Part shown: positions 17,698 through 26,702 of the stretch, one piece after another
Layout: every line of letters starts with the position of its first letter
Position numbering within the stretch: position 1 is the stretch's first letter
Assembly (NCBI GenBank): GCA_018666235.1
Contig: JABJAB010000097.1
Location: 56,708-120,707, forward strand
Length of the DNA stretch: 64,000 nt
Direction: 5' to 3'
From: Ilumatobacter sp.
GTDB taxonomy: Bacteria > Actinomycetota > Acidimicrobiia > Acidimicrobiales > Ilumatobacteraceae
Notes under the pieces: generated by a model
Told to the model about the DNA's origin: nothing
The model's input: only the letters and a program-made list of their open reading frames with translations
The model's database searches: none
Made by a program: the position numbers and the translations under genes

Positions 17698-19116
17698 ATG
17701 ACGCCGGACGAGTTTCGCGAGCACGGACACGCGATGATCGATTGGATCGCCGACTACGTCGACGACGCCGGAAGTCGACCGGTGTTTCCCGACATCAAGC
17801 CCGGTGACATCCGGCGCCAACTCGCGGAGCATCCACCTGGCGCTCCGCAACCGTTTGCCGATGTGATCGCCGATCTCGAGGAGGTGATCGTCCCTGGGCT
17901 GACTCAGTGGCAGCACCCCGATTTCTTCGCCTGGTTCCCGTCGAATATCACGTATCCGTCAATCCTCGGCGAACTGATGTCTGCCGGGCTCGGCATCAAT
18001 GCAATGGCCTGGGTGACATCGCCTGCCGCGACCGAACTCGAGACGCTGATGCTCGACTGGATGCACGAACTCTTGGGCCTGCCCGAGCGTTTCCGCTCGA
18101 CGAGCGAGACGGGTGGTGGCGTCATCCAGGGCACAGCCAGTGAGTCGACGCTCACCGCGATGCTCGCTGCCCGCTGGCGGGCCACGGGCGGTGACATCAA
18201 CGCCTCGGGCGACACGACCAAGCTCGTCGGCTACACCACCAGTCAGTCCCATTCGAGTATCGAGAAGGGCTTCCGGATCGCCGGCATCGGCACCGACAAC
18301 ATGCGCATTGTTCCGCACGACGAGCACTTCGCCATGCGACCTGATGCGTTCGCTGAGCTGGTCACTGCTGACCTTGCGGCGGGCCTCACGCCATTCTTCG
18401 TGGTCACCTCCCACGGCACGACCTCATCACTGGCGTTCGATCCGACACCTGCAATCGCCGCCGTCGCACGCAACCACGGCATCTGGGTCCACGTTGATGC
18501 GGCAATGTCAGGCATCGCCGCGCTGGCACCTGAGCACCGCTGGGTGAATGACGGCCTCGATCAGGCCGATTCGTACACGACGAATCCGCACAAGTGGATG
18601 GGGATCAACTTCGACTGCAATCTGTTCTGGGTTGCAGACCGCGCCGCCCTGATCGGCGCGCTCAGCGTCCTGCCCCCGTACCTCGCATCCGAGGCAGCAC
18701 AGTCGGGTGCCGCCATCGACTACCGCGACTGGGGCATCCCCCTCGGTCGGCGATTCCGCGCCCTCAAACTTTGGTTCTCGCTGCGGACCGACGGCGTTGT
18801 CCCCGTGCAGGCGATGATTCGCGAACATGTCGAGCTGACCCAACAGCTCGCCGAACGCGTGGCTGCCGATCGTCGGTTCGACATCGTTGCTCCGCATCCT
18901 CTCAACCTGCTGTGCATCTCGCGTCGCGCCGATTCCGTCGACCAAGCAAACGCAGCGACCGACGCCCTCATCGAGGCGGCGAACGCAGCAGGCATCGGTC
19001 TCTTCACCCGCACCGTGCTCGACGGGCGGTCGGTGATGAGGATCTCCATCGGGGCACGAGCCACCGAAGCGGCACACGTCACCGCCATGTGGGACCGCGT
19101 CACCGAAATCGTCTGA
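17698..19116 (+). CDS. Pyridoxal-phosphate-dependent decarboxylase (aromatic-amino-acid type)
   Basis: A 472-aa group II decarboxylase. Seen are the N-terminal EFREHGHAMIDWIADY, HPDFFAWFPSN, GGGVIQGTASEST, SQSHSSIEKGFRIAG, TSHGTTSSLAFDP, VHVDAAMSG (Asp holding the PLP nitrogen) and SYTTNPHKWMG with the Schiff-base lysine. The family includes tyrosine, tryptophan, DOPA and histidine decarboxylases; the substrate cannot be fixed here. ATG 17698 is preceded by TACCCT at 6 nt, so it is probably leaderless. The MFS gene 37 nt downstream could export its amine product (inference). Confidence 0.9.
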   Translation: MTPDEFREHGHAMIDWIADYVDDAGSRPVFPDIKPGDIRRQLAEHPPGAPQPFADVIADLEEVIVPGLTQWQHPDFFAWFPSNITYPSILGELMSAGLGINAMAWVTSPAATELETLMLDWMHELLGLPERFRSTSETGGGVIQGTASESTLTAMLAARWRATGGDINASGDTTKLVGYTTSQSHSSIEKGFRIAGIGTDNMRIVPHDEHFAMRPDAFAELVTADLAAGLTPFFVVTSHGTTSSLAFDPTPAIAAVARNHGIWVHVDAAMSGIAALAPEHRWVNDGLDQADSYTTNPHKWMGINFDCNLFWVADRAALIGALSVLPPYLASEAAQSGAAIDYRDWGIPLGRRFRALKLWFSLRTDGVVPVQAMIREHVELTQQLAERVAADRRFDIVAPHPLNLLCISRRADSVDQANAATDALIEAANAAGIGLFTRTVLDGRSVMRISIGARATEAAHVTAMWDRVTEIV

Positions 19117-19153
19117 CTCGCCGTCGAGCCCCATACTTCGTCACGATCACACG

Positions 19154-20323
19154 GTGCGAACAGCCAGCGGATGGACAACCGTCATCCTCGTCGGGGTCGG
19201 GGCCATCGTCGCGCAGGCCTTTGGCCGGTTCACCTACAGCGTGCTCCTCCCCGCGATCCGCGATGATCTCGATCACTCGAACACGGTCGCCGGTCTCCTG
19301 GGCACGACCAACGTGCTGGCCTACCTCGTTGGCACGTTCGTGGTCGCGTCGCTCACGACGCGTTACAAGCTCTTGACCGTCATGCGGAGCGGCTTTGTCT
19401 TCTCGTTGGCCGGCCTCGCTGGCGCCGCAGTGGCACCCAATGCGGCGGTCCTCGGCATTGCGCTGTTCTCGATGGGCTTCGGCGGCGCGTTGATCTGGGT
19501 GCCATCACCGGCCATCGCCGCCCGGGCCGTGGGCGAGAACCGCCGCGGCTTGGCGGTCGGGGCCGTGGGCGGCGGGGTTGGAATCGGAATTGTCATCACC
19601 GGCCAGCTCGCACGCATTGTTCGCGAGCGGTCTGGAGACGAGGCATGGCGCGACGTGTACCGCATCGATTTCGCGCTCGGCGTTCTGGCGGTCCTGATGA
19701 TCCTGATGTTTCTCCGTCATCAGCAGAGCGCCCCAACCGGCCAGAAAGTCGGCGGTGCCGGTTTCGGATCGCTGCGACAGATGCCCGGCTGGGTGGCAAT
19801 CACGGGGGCCTACACCGCGTATGGGTTCTGCTATTTGATCGCTGTGTCATTCTTGACCTCGCGCCTCGAAGACGACGCGGGGTACACCGAGAGTCTGGCG
19901 TCGACCATGTTCACACTCGTCGGACTCGGCGCTGTGGCCGGTGGGATTCTCATGGGTGTTATCGCCGACCGAATTGGCGAGCGAATCACGCTGGTCGTCG
20001 GCTTCTGTGTCTTCGCCTCGGCGCTCGTTGGCATTCTGACCGGTGTCGTCGCCATCGTCGTGGTGGGATCGGTCATCGTCGGCCTCATGTTCGGCGGCCT
20101 GCCGTCCGTGGTGATTGGCTACGTCGTCCGCAACACGACTGCCGAAGCATTCGGGCCAAGTTTCGCCGCGGCCACATTTGCTTTCGGTGTCGCCCAGGTG
20201 ACATCGCCGCAGCTCGGTGGCTTGATTGCGGACCTGACCGGCGGATTCACGCTCGTCTTCATCGTGGCGATCGGCTTCGCCCTCGGTGGCGCGGCGATGG
20301 CGACCCGACTGCCACATCGCTGA
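19154..20323 (+). CDS. MFS transporter, YbfB-like
   Basis: A 389-aa membrane protein with about 12 hydrophobic segments. Its N-terminus (VGVGAIVAQAFGRFTYSVLLPAIRDDL) and FGGALIWVPSPAIAARAV resemble the YbfB/YjiJ branch of the major facilitator superfamily. In the second half GVIADRIGERIT is the conserved loop between helices 8 and 9. The start is GTG 19154; no Shine-Dalgarno is seen. It lies 37 nt behind the decarboxylase gene and may be co-transcribed with it. Substrate unknown. Confidence 0.85.
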   Translation: MRTASGWTTVILVGVGAIVAQAFGRFTYSVLLPAIRDDLDHSNTVAGLLGTTNVLAYLVGTFVVASLTTRYKLLTVMRSGFVFSLAGLAGAAVAPNAAVLGIALFSMGFGGALIWVPSPAIAARAVGENRRGLAVGAVGGGVGIGIVITGQLARIVRERSGDEAWRDVYRIDFALGVLAVLMILMFLRHQQSAPTGQKVGGAGFGSLRQMPGWVAITGAYTAYGFCYLIAVSFLTSRLEDDAGYTESLASTMFTLVGLGAVAGGILMGVIADRIGERITLVVGFCVFASALVGILTGVVAIVVVGSVIVGLMFGGLPSVVIGYVVRNTTAEAFGPSFAAATFAFGVAQVTSPQLGGLIADLTGGFTLVFIVAIGFALGGAAMATRLPHR

Positions 20324-20357
20324 AACCACTCATCGGGGGCGCCCCTCACGTTGCATC

Positions 20358-21020
20358 TCAGGGGAGGGTGAGCAGGTCGAACAGCATGCGCGCCGTTGCG
20401 CCCCACACCGTCTCGTCGTCGAGCTCGAAGAAGTGCAGCGGCCGATCCATTGGCAAGTTCCCCCATCGCTCGAGCCGATAGGTCGCGGGGCGAGTGAGCT
20501 CAGCAATCGGTGTCCACATCACCCGGTCGGCCTCCATCGTCTGCGGCTCGAGATGCGGGCGACGGTCAAACCCGACATCAAGGCGCGCCACCACCGGGAC
20601 GATGTAGCTCTTCGACACAATCGTGCTCAGGTGCTCAAGCTCGCCGACGACGGTCGGCAACTCCGGGTCGAGACCGACCTCCTCGTGTGCTTCACGCAGC
20701 GCCGTGTCGACCGCTGACTCGCCGGGATCGACTCGACCGCCGGGGAAGCTGATCTCGCCCTTGTGATTCTTCATCTCCATCGAACGCCGAGTCAGCAGCA
20801 CCTCAGCACCATTCGGGCCGTCGGCGAGCAGCAGGAGTACCGCCGACAGCTTTGCGTCGGGGAACGTCGGCAACATCGGGCCTGACCGTTCAGGCACACG
20901 GCTGAGGAGCTCGCCGGAGGACCACTCGGCGTCAAGCGACCACGGCGTGTCGAAGTGCTCGGTGTATGACGCCGGACGTGGAATGTGCTGTGCCCCACCG
21001 GGTCGCCGCTGCATGGTCAT
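20358..21020 (-). CDS. NUDIX hydrolase, CoA pyrophosphatase-like
   Basis: A 220-aa hydrolase whose Nudix box reads GGRVDPGESAVDTALREAHEEVGL, with the metal-binding REAHEE glutamates intact. The stretch before it, LLTRRSMEMKNHKGEISFPGG, is the hallmark of the NudL/YeaB coenzyme A diphosphatase subgroup, which splits CoA and acyl-CoA to 3',5'-ADP and phosphopantetheine. CoA housekeeping would fit the neighbouring fatty-acid genes. Start ATG 21020 is tentative; ATG 21014 is two codons further in. Confidence 0.88.
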   Translation of the reverse strand: MTMQRRPGGAQHIPRPASYTEHFDTPWSLDAEWSSGELLSRVPERSGPMLPTFPDAKLSAVLLLLADGPNGAEVLLTRRSMEMKNHKGEISFPGGRVDPGESAVDTALREAHEEVGLDPELPTVVGELEHLSTIVSKSYIVPVVARLDVGFDRRPHLEPQTMEADRVMWTPIAELTRPATYRLERWGNLPMDRPLHFFELDDETVWGATARMLFDLLTLP

Positions 21021-21120
21021 CGCGATGTGTGCTCCTCTGCAACCCTGATCGACCCAGCCAAACAGTCAACGACCAGGATGACGGCATCCCGCGCTGCTCG
21101 GCCCAAGCCGCAATGATCCT

Positions 21121-21146
21121 CGCCAGAGCTGGAGCTGGAGCTGGCG
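21121..21146. repeat. Short inverted repeat with GGAGCT hexamer repeats
   Basis: CGCCAG and CTGGCG flank a core of repeated agctgg units between the NUDIX gene and the membrane-protein gene (gap 21021-21168). It could fold as a hairpin and end transcription of the gene at 21169-21675, whose stop is 23 nt away. No U-tract follows, so this is only a guess. Confidence 0.35.
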
Positions 21147-21168
21147 ACACGAGATCCGTGAAGCATGA

Positions 21169-21675
21169 CTACTGCTGATCCTTCATCTTTTTCCGGAATC
21201 GTTTGGCAGCGTTCACACCGCCACCGACCGCTCGACCCGCCTTCTTACCGATCTCTTCGCTCGCGGGCCGTGCCAGACGTTCACGGCGCTCCGTCTTCTG
21301 CTGGTGCTTGTCCTGCTTCCGTTCGGTCTTCTCAGAGAAGTCTGAGTTGAGCCAGATGAAGAACATGACGAACGTCATGGCACCCAGCAGCAATCGACCG
21401 GTGCTGTCGACGTCAAAGGCCGGTTGGAACAGCGCAACGACAAGCAGCAGCATGACGACCACGTCAAGCCATCGGTGCACGGTGCGTCCGACCAGCGGAA
21501 ACGCGCTGGCCGGCCCCTTGGCAATGGCCGCGTTGAGCATGATGAGCATCCCCATGACCGCAGGAACCATCGGTTTGGGCGCCTGGAACGACGCGGCAAT
21601 CAGCACGAGGCCAATCAAGTACTCAACGATCTGGTGCATCCAGAACGGACGCTGAGCCCCCTCAATCGCCGGCAT
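21169..21675 (-). CDS. Membrane protein of unknown function
   Basis: A 168-aa protein with about four hydrophobic helices (VEYLIGLVLIAASF, AVMGMLIMLNAAIA, WLDVVVMLLLVVALF, LLGAMTFVMFFIWL) and a strongly basic C-terminal tail of about 50 residues rich in Lys, Arg and Glu, probably cytoplasmic. I recognise no family. ATG 21675 is preceded by TACGCT at 6 nt, a leaderless layout, although the frame stays open into the groEL terminator region. It lies downstream of groEL but behind the terminator-like hairpins. Confidence 0.68.
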   Translation of the reverse strand: MPAIEGAQRPFWMHQIVEYLIGLVLIAASFQAPKPMVPAVMGMLIMLNAAIAKGPASAFPLVGRTVHRWLDVVVMLLLVVALFQPAFDVDSTGRLLLGAMTFVMFFIWLNSDFSEKTERKQDKHQQKTERRERLARPASEEIGKKAGRAVGGGVNAAKRFRKKMKDQQ

Positions 21676-21745
21676 GCCCTGAGCGTACCGAGCCGATACC
21701 GGCAAGCCGTCCGGCCATGCCACACCCCAACGGTCATTGAAAACG

Positions 21746-21788
21746 AGTCCAGCCCCGGAATCGCTCGATGCGATTCCGGGGCTGGACT
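21746..21788 (-). terminator. groEL transcription terminator (19-bp perfect stem)
   Basis: A perfect 19-bp stem (21746-21764 with 21770-21788) around a 5-nt loop, followed on the minus strand by CGTTTTC. This is the layout of a rho-independent terminator with a short U-run. It lies about 75 nt behind the groEL stop and is the last of four hairpins there. Confidence 0.8.
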
Positions 21789-21795
21789 GAGATTC

Positions 21796-21856
21796 GGAAC
21801 GACGGAGTCGTTCCAACCTGACGAAGTCAGGGGCTGACACGACAGCGTCGTGTCAG
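21796..21856 (-). repeat. Three consecutive perfect trinucleotide-loop hairpins after groEL
   Basis: Between the groEL stop and the terminator lie three back-to-back perfect stems. They are 10 bp with loop AGC (21834-21856), 6 bp with loop GAA (21817-21831) and 8 bp with loop GGA (21796-21814); bases given on the plus strand. The first starts only 5 nt behind the groEL stop codon. The arms differ in sequence, so they are not copies of one element. They may protect the groESL mRNA from 3' exonucleases or slow polymerase; this is inference. Confidence 0.75.
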
Positions 21857-21861
21857 AGGGC

Positions 21862-23505
<1,644 letters not shown>

Positions 23506-23549
23506 GTTGTGGTTACTTCCTTTTCAGAGTTCCGTTCAGAGTCAGCTGT

Positions 23550-23840
23550 TCAGCTGACGATCGCGAGGACGTCGCGGCTGTTGAGGACGAGCAAGTCTTC
23601 GCCGCCCGAGGAAACCTCGGTGCCGCCGTACTTGCTGTAGAGGACGGTGTCGCCGACGCTGATGCCGACTTCGATCAGATCGCCAGTGGTCTCGGAGCGC
23701 TTGCCCGGACCGACAGCGAGCACTTCGCCCTGCTGCGGCTTTTCCTTGGCGGTGTCGGGGATGACGAGACCGGATGCGGTCTGGGTCTCGGGCTCGTTCG
23801 GACGGACCACGAGGCGGTCGTCCAGCGGCTTCAGGTTCAT
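23550..23840 (-). CDS. groES: 10 kDa co-chaperonin GroES
   Basis: The 96-aa lid of the GroEL cavity. It has LKPLDDRLVVRPNEPE, the mobile-loop region TQTASGLVIPDTAKEKPQQGEVLAVGPG, and VGDTVLYSKYGGTEV with the C-terminal strand LLVLNSRDVLAIV. ATG 23840 gives the family N-terminus and has GGAGG 8 nt upstream. It is the first gene of groESL; two CIRCE operators and a -35/-10 pair lie 66-140 nt upstream. Confidence 0.97.
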   Translation of the reverse strand: MNLKPLDDRLVVRPNEPETQTASGLVIPDTAKEKPQQGEVLAVGPGKRSETTGDLIEVGISVGDTVLYSKYGGTEVSSGGEDLLVLNSRDVLAIVS

Positions 23841-23905
23841 GGTGTTGGCCTCCAATGGCACGTTCACATGTTGAATTGACAGGAGCGTCCGGGGTGACAG
23901 TGCGA

Positions 23906-23932
23906 TTGGCACTCCCCTTCTGCGACTGCTAA
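23906..23932 (-). promoter_or_regulatory. CIRCE operator 1 (HrcA site), groES proximal
   Basis: On the minus strand it reads TTAGCAGTC - 9 nt - GAGTGCCAA, against the CIRCE consensus TTAGCACTC-N9-GAGTGCTAA (8 of 9 matches in each arm). It lies 66 nt upstream of the groES start, directly downstream of and touching the -10 hexamer, so HrcA bound here would block initiation. Confidence 0.88.
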
Positions 23933-23960
23933 TGCTAAGGAGTCGCGCGGCGGTTGGCAA
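23932..23960 (-). promoter_or_regulatory. groESL promoter
   Basis: Minus strand TTGCCA (23955-23960), a 17-nt spacer and TAGCAT (23932-23937). This is a housekeeping-sigma-like -35/-10 pair set between the two CIRCE elements, about 90 nt ahead of groES. The -35 hexamer overlaps the right arm of the distal CIRCE. Confidence 0.6.
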
Positions 23961-23980
23961 CCGAGGGGTGAGAGTGCCAA
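23954..23980 (-). promoter_or_regulatory. CIRCE operator 2 (HrcA site), distal
   Basis: On the minus strand it reads TTGGCACTC - 9 nt - GGTTGCCAA. The left arm is 8 of 9 to TTAGCACTC, the right arm degenerate, with two mismatches to the perfect inverse of the left arm. Its centre is 48 bp from operator 1, about 4.6 helical turns. A double-CIRCE layout is known from some actinobacterial chaperonin genes. Confidence 0.75.
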
Positions 23981-24020
23981 CCGATCGGGCTTGAGCTGAC
24001 GACCAGACCAGTCTCTCCGA

Positions 24021-24065
24021 TCAAGTTGCTCAAGTTGCTCAAGCTGCTCAAGCTGCTCAAGCTGA
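24021..24065. repeat. Five tandem copies of a 9-bp repeat (TCAAGYTGC)
   Basis: Copies at 24021, 24030, 24039, 24048 and 24057: two identical with TT, two identical with CT, and a last one that ends in TGA instead of TGC. The last copy contains the maf stop codon (24057-24059), so the array begins at the very end of maf and extends toward groES. It looks like a slippage-prone microsatellite. Confidence 0.9.
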
Positions 24066-24665
24066 TGCGACGTTGCGCAGCAGCACCAGCGTCTCGGCAA
24101 GAGGAAGGCCGATCACATTGGTGACACTTCCGTCGACTCGTTCGACGAAGCCCGCTGCTGCACCCTGAATGCCATATCCGCCGGCCTTGTCCTGCCATTC
24201 GTTGGCGGCCTCACCCGTCTCGAGGTACCAGTCGATCGCCCCGTCATCGAGGTCAGCAAAGGTCACCCTGGTGGTGACGAGGATCGAGCTGGAGCGGCGT
24301 GCGCCAGTCAACGGCACCGAAACGGTGACGCCGGTGTGCACCAGATGATCGCGGCCCGACAGCATTCGCAACATCCGGTAGGCATCGTCGACATCGAGCG
24401 GCTTCTCGAGGATCTCACCGTTGACCTCGACCGTGGTATCAGCAGCGAGCACGATGTCTGCGCTGCTGGCGAGTGGCGACTCCATGGCTGCCGCAGCTTT
24501 CTCGATCGACAGGCGGCGCACGTATGCCATGGGAGATTCGTCAGGCAACGGTGTTTCGTCGATATTCGCGGGCCGCACAGCGAAGCGCAGCCCGGCGCCT
24601 GACAGCAGCTTGCGCCGACGGGGCGAGCCCGAGGCCAGGACGAGCGGCGACGACAGGGCGAACAC
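24057..24665 (-). CDS. maf: Maf-like nucleoside triphosphate pyrophosphatase
   Basis: A 202-aa house-cleaning pyrophosphatase that hydrolyses non-canonical or excess dTTP/UTP-type nucleotides. It has the Maf signature LVLASGSPRRRKLLSGAG at the N-terminus, VLAADTTVEVNG (metal and substrate Asp residues), LSGRDHLVHTGV and the C-terminal DKAGGYGIQGAAAGFVERVDGSVTNVIGLPL. GTG 24665 begins 1 nt behind the dus stop, so the two genes are coupled. The final codons lie within the tandem 9-bp repeat. Confidence 0.92.
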   Translation of the reverse strand: MFALSSPLVLASGSPRRRKLLSGAGLRFAVRPANIDETPLPDESPMAYVRRLSIEKAAAAMESPLASSADIVLAADTTVEVNGEILEKPLDVDDAYRMLRMLSGRDHLVHTGVTVSVPLTGARRSSSILVTTRVTFADLDDGAIDWYLETGEAANEWQDKAGGYGIQGAAAGFVERVDGSVTNVIGLPLAETLVLLRNVASA

Positions 24666-24666
24666 C

Positions 24667-25812
24667 TCAGCCGCCGGACAAGGCCATGACGTCGCCGTCG
24701 TCGGGGACGGTGACGTCGGTGTCGAGCGTCTCGCGGGCATTGGCGTCGAGCCAGCCTGCAGGGACGGCGACCTTGATCGGTCCGTTGGTGTGACCGCGCT
24801 TGATGCGCTCGCCACCTTCGACGATCTCGGCTGCCGAATCGAGCGTGGCGATGATGTCGTCGAGTTCCGCGAGCGAGCTGTTCGTCGAGAGACGACGACG
24901 CACCTCGGGTCCGACCGGGTAGCCGCTCATGTACCAGTTGGCATGCTTGCGGAAGTCGCGCATGGCGTGATCTTCGCCCATGTGGGCGGCAAGCAGCTTG
25001 GCGTGTTCGGCCATCACGTCACACACTTCACCCAGCGTTCGACTCGGGCGCACCGGTCGACCCGACATCGCATCGACGAGGTCGCCGAACAACCACGGCC
25101 GTCCGAGACACCCGCGACCGATGACCACGCCGTCACAGCCGGTCTCGTCCATCATGCGCACGGCGTCGTGCGCTTCCCAGATGTCGCCGTTGCCGAGTAC
25201 GGGGATCGAGCCGACCGCCTGCTTCAACTCGGCAATCGCTTCCCACCGCGCCTCACCGGAGTAGTGCTGCTGCACCGTTCGGGCATGCAACGCAATCGAG
25301 GCAGCGCCTTCCTCAGCACAGATCTGCCCCGTACGGACGTGCATCAACCAGTCGTCGAAGAGGCCCATCCGGAATTTGGTGGTGACCGGGATGCCATACG
25401 GACTGGCGCTTTTCACCGCCGCGCGAACAATCGAGCGGAGCAACTCGGGTCGAGCCGGCACTGCCGCACCGCCGCCTTGGCGGGTGACCTTGGCGGCCGG
25501 GCATCCGAAGTTGATGTCGATGTGGTCAACGCGGCCGGCATCACAGAGGATGTGGACGGCCTTCCCCATGATCTCGGGATCCGAGCCGTAGAGCTGCTGG
25601 CTGCGTGGTTGCTCGCCAGGACCGAAGCTGATCATCCGTTCGGTCTTGGCGTTCTTGTGGACGACTGGCGTCGCCATCGCCATTTCGTTGACGTAGACGA
25701 GGCCGGGCGCGAACTTGCGGCACATCTCGCGAAACGGCGCGTTGGTCACACCCGCCATCGGGGCGAGCACCACGGGAGCCGACAGCTCATGGGTACCAAT
25801 CGCAAACGTCAT
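24667..25812 (-). CDS. dus: tRNA-dihydrouridine synthase
   Basis: A 381-aa FMN enzyme that reduces uridine to dihydrouridine in the D-loop of tRNA. It has VVLAPMAGVTNAPFR, IDINFGCPAAKVTRQGGGAA with the catalytic cysteine, VTTKFRMGL, ALHARTVQQHYSGEARW and IPVLGNGDIWE...GRGCLGRPWLF for phosphate binding, matching the DusB branch. The ATG at 25812 gives the proper N-terminus; a longer open frame to 25959 belongs to the neighbouring gene's other frame. It precedes maf directly. Confidence 0.93.
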   Translation of the reverse strand: MTFAIGTHELSAPVVLAPMAGVTNAPFREMCRKFAPGLVYVNEMAMATPVVHKNAKTERMISFGPGEQPRSQQLYGSDPEIMGKAVHILCDAGRVDHIDINFGCPAAKVTRQGGGAAVPARPELLRSIVRAAVKSASPYGIPVTTKFRMGLFDDWLMHVRTGQICAEEGAASIALHARTVQQHYSGEARWEAIAELKQAVGSIPVLGNGDIWEAHDAVRMMDETGCDGVVIGRGCLGRPWLFGDLVDAMSGRPVRPSRTLGEVCDVMAEHAKLLAAHMGEDHAMRDFRKHANWYMSGYPVGPEVRRRLSTNSSLAELDDIIATLDSAAEIVEGGERIKRGHTNGPIKVAVPAGWLDANARETLDTDVTVPDDGDVMALSGG

Positions 25813-25832
25813 TGCCCGGAACGGTATCCGCC

Positions 25833-26156
25833 TCAACGCCACCGCGCTCGACCACGTGGTCTCCACCAGTTGACCGATCGCCAGCGACGAGACGCCGCCA
25901 TTGGCGATGGCACTCCCGATGACAGCGCGACATATCGACCACGGCGCACACGCCGGCACCAGCCGCGTCGCTCGAGCGACCGCAGCGTGTCCGACACGCG
26001 TCGCCGTGGTGACATCTTCTGCCGCCCGTCGAGGTCGATCCCGTGAACCGCGTGGAGCCGATCAACCACATCGCTTGAGCTCAACTCGCGATCAGCCGCC
26101 AGCAGCACCACAAGAATGGCGCGCCGAAGGTCGAAATCTCTGACGCTGGTCTCCAT
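25833..26156 (-). CDS. Small winged-helix-like protein, hypothetical
   Basis: A 107-aa basic protein. Residues about 10-75 (DLRRAILVVLLAADRELSSS, then a helix, then LRSLERRGWCRRVRRGRYVA) look like a winged-helix DNA-binding fold. Such small, poorly characterised HTH proteins are common in actinobacteria. The last 30 residues are Trp/Arg-rich and may be real or spurious. It sits between the tsaD-linked hypothetical gene and dus on the same strand, 20 nt ahead of dus. Confidence 0.5.
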   Translation of the reverse strand: METSVRDFDLRRAILVVLLAADRELSSSDVVDRLHAVHGIDLDGRQKMSPRRRVSDTLRSLERRGWCRRVRRGRYVALSSGVPSPMAASRRWRSVNWWRPRGRARWR

Positions 26157-26192
26157 ATCCGCACAGTGGGGCGGCGGGAGATCACAGCGGAA

Positions 26193-26216
26193 GCCGGTCA
26201 GCCGGTCAGCCGGTCA
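26193..26216. repeat. Three tandem copies of GCCGGTCA
   Basis: An 8-bp unit repeated three times without error. The last copy includes the stop codon of the minus-strand gene at 26214. It probably arose by replication slippage. Confidence 0.8.
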
Positions 26217-26702
26217 GGGCAGATCAGAGACGGCGCGGGCCAGGAGATCGGCGTCGATGTCGATGGCGAGCCAGAGAGAGGGAACGGCGTCGGGGTCATC
26301 GACCGCGGCGTTCACGTCGTCGGGCGACGTCGTGGCGATGACGAGATGGCCGTGTTCGGCGGCTTCGCTGAGCACTCGGCCCTGCGCGGGAAGGACGAAC
26401 GAGATGCCGAAGGTGCAGCGCACGGGCGAGGTGATCATGATGGCGAGCACGAAGAGGTGCGTCGCCTCCTCGGTGACCTGCTCGGGCGCCAACGCAAGGG
26501 CTGCCGCTTCTGTGCGAATGTCGCCGATGCCTTCGACCGCATGCACTCGAGCGAGGTCGGCGATGGCCCCGTCACCCGGACCGACATCGATCACCGCGGT
26601 CGGCCAGTAGCCACCGTCAGCATCGAGGGTCATGCCGATGTCGGCAACGGCGAAAACCGGCGTGTCGGTCGGCCCGACTTGGTCGGTCTCGGACTCAGTC
26701 AA
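26214..26702 (-). CDS. Hypothetical protein
   Basis: A 162-aa acidic protein with no recognised motif. Predicted strands alternate with Asp/Glu-rich loops (PVFAVADIGMTLDADGGYW, YWPTAVIDVGPGDGAIADL, HLFVLAIMITSPVRCTFGISF, HLVIATTSPDDVNAAV). An alpha/beta fold is likely. Neither a signal peptide nor membrane helices are evident. Its start overlaps the tsaD stop by 8 nt, which supports it as a real, coupled gene of that operon. Its stop lies in a tandem 8-bp repeat. Confidence 0.6.
   Translation of the reverse strand: MTESETDQVGPTDTPVFAVADIGMTLDADGGYWPTAVIDVGPGDGAIADLARVHAVEGIGDIRTEAAALALAPEQVTEEATHLFVLAIMITSPVRCTFGISFVLPAQGRVLSEAAEHGHLVIATTSPDDVNAAVDDPDAVPSLWLAIDIDADLLARAVSDLP

Noticed and set aside
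24021..24065. Possible CRISPR repeats
   Set aside because: The units are 9 bp and directly abut one another; there are no spacers.
24421..26046. A 541-codon plus-strand frame opposite dus and maf
   Set aside because: Arg/His-rich translation without motifs, fully antisense to two clearly identified enzymes.
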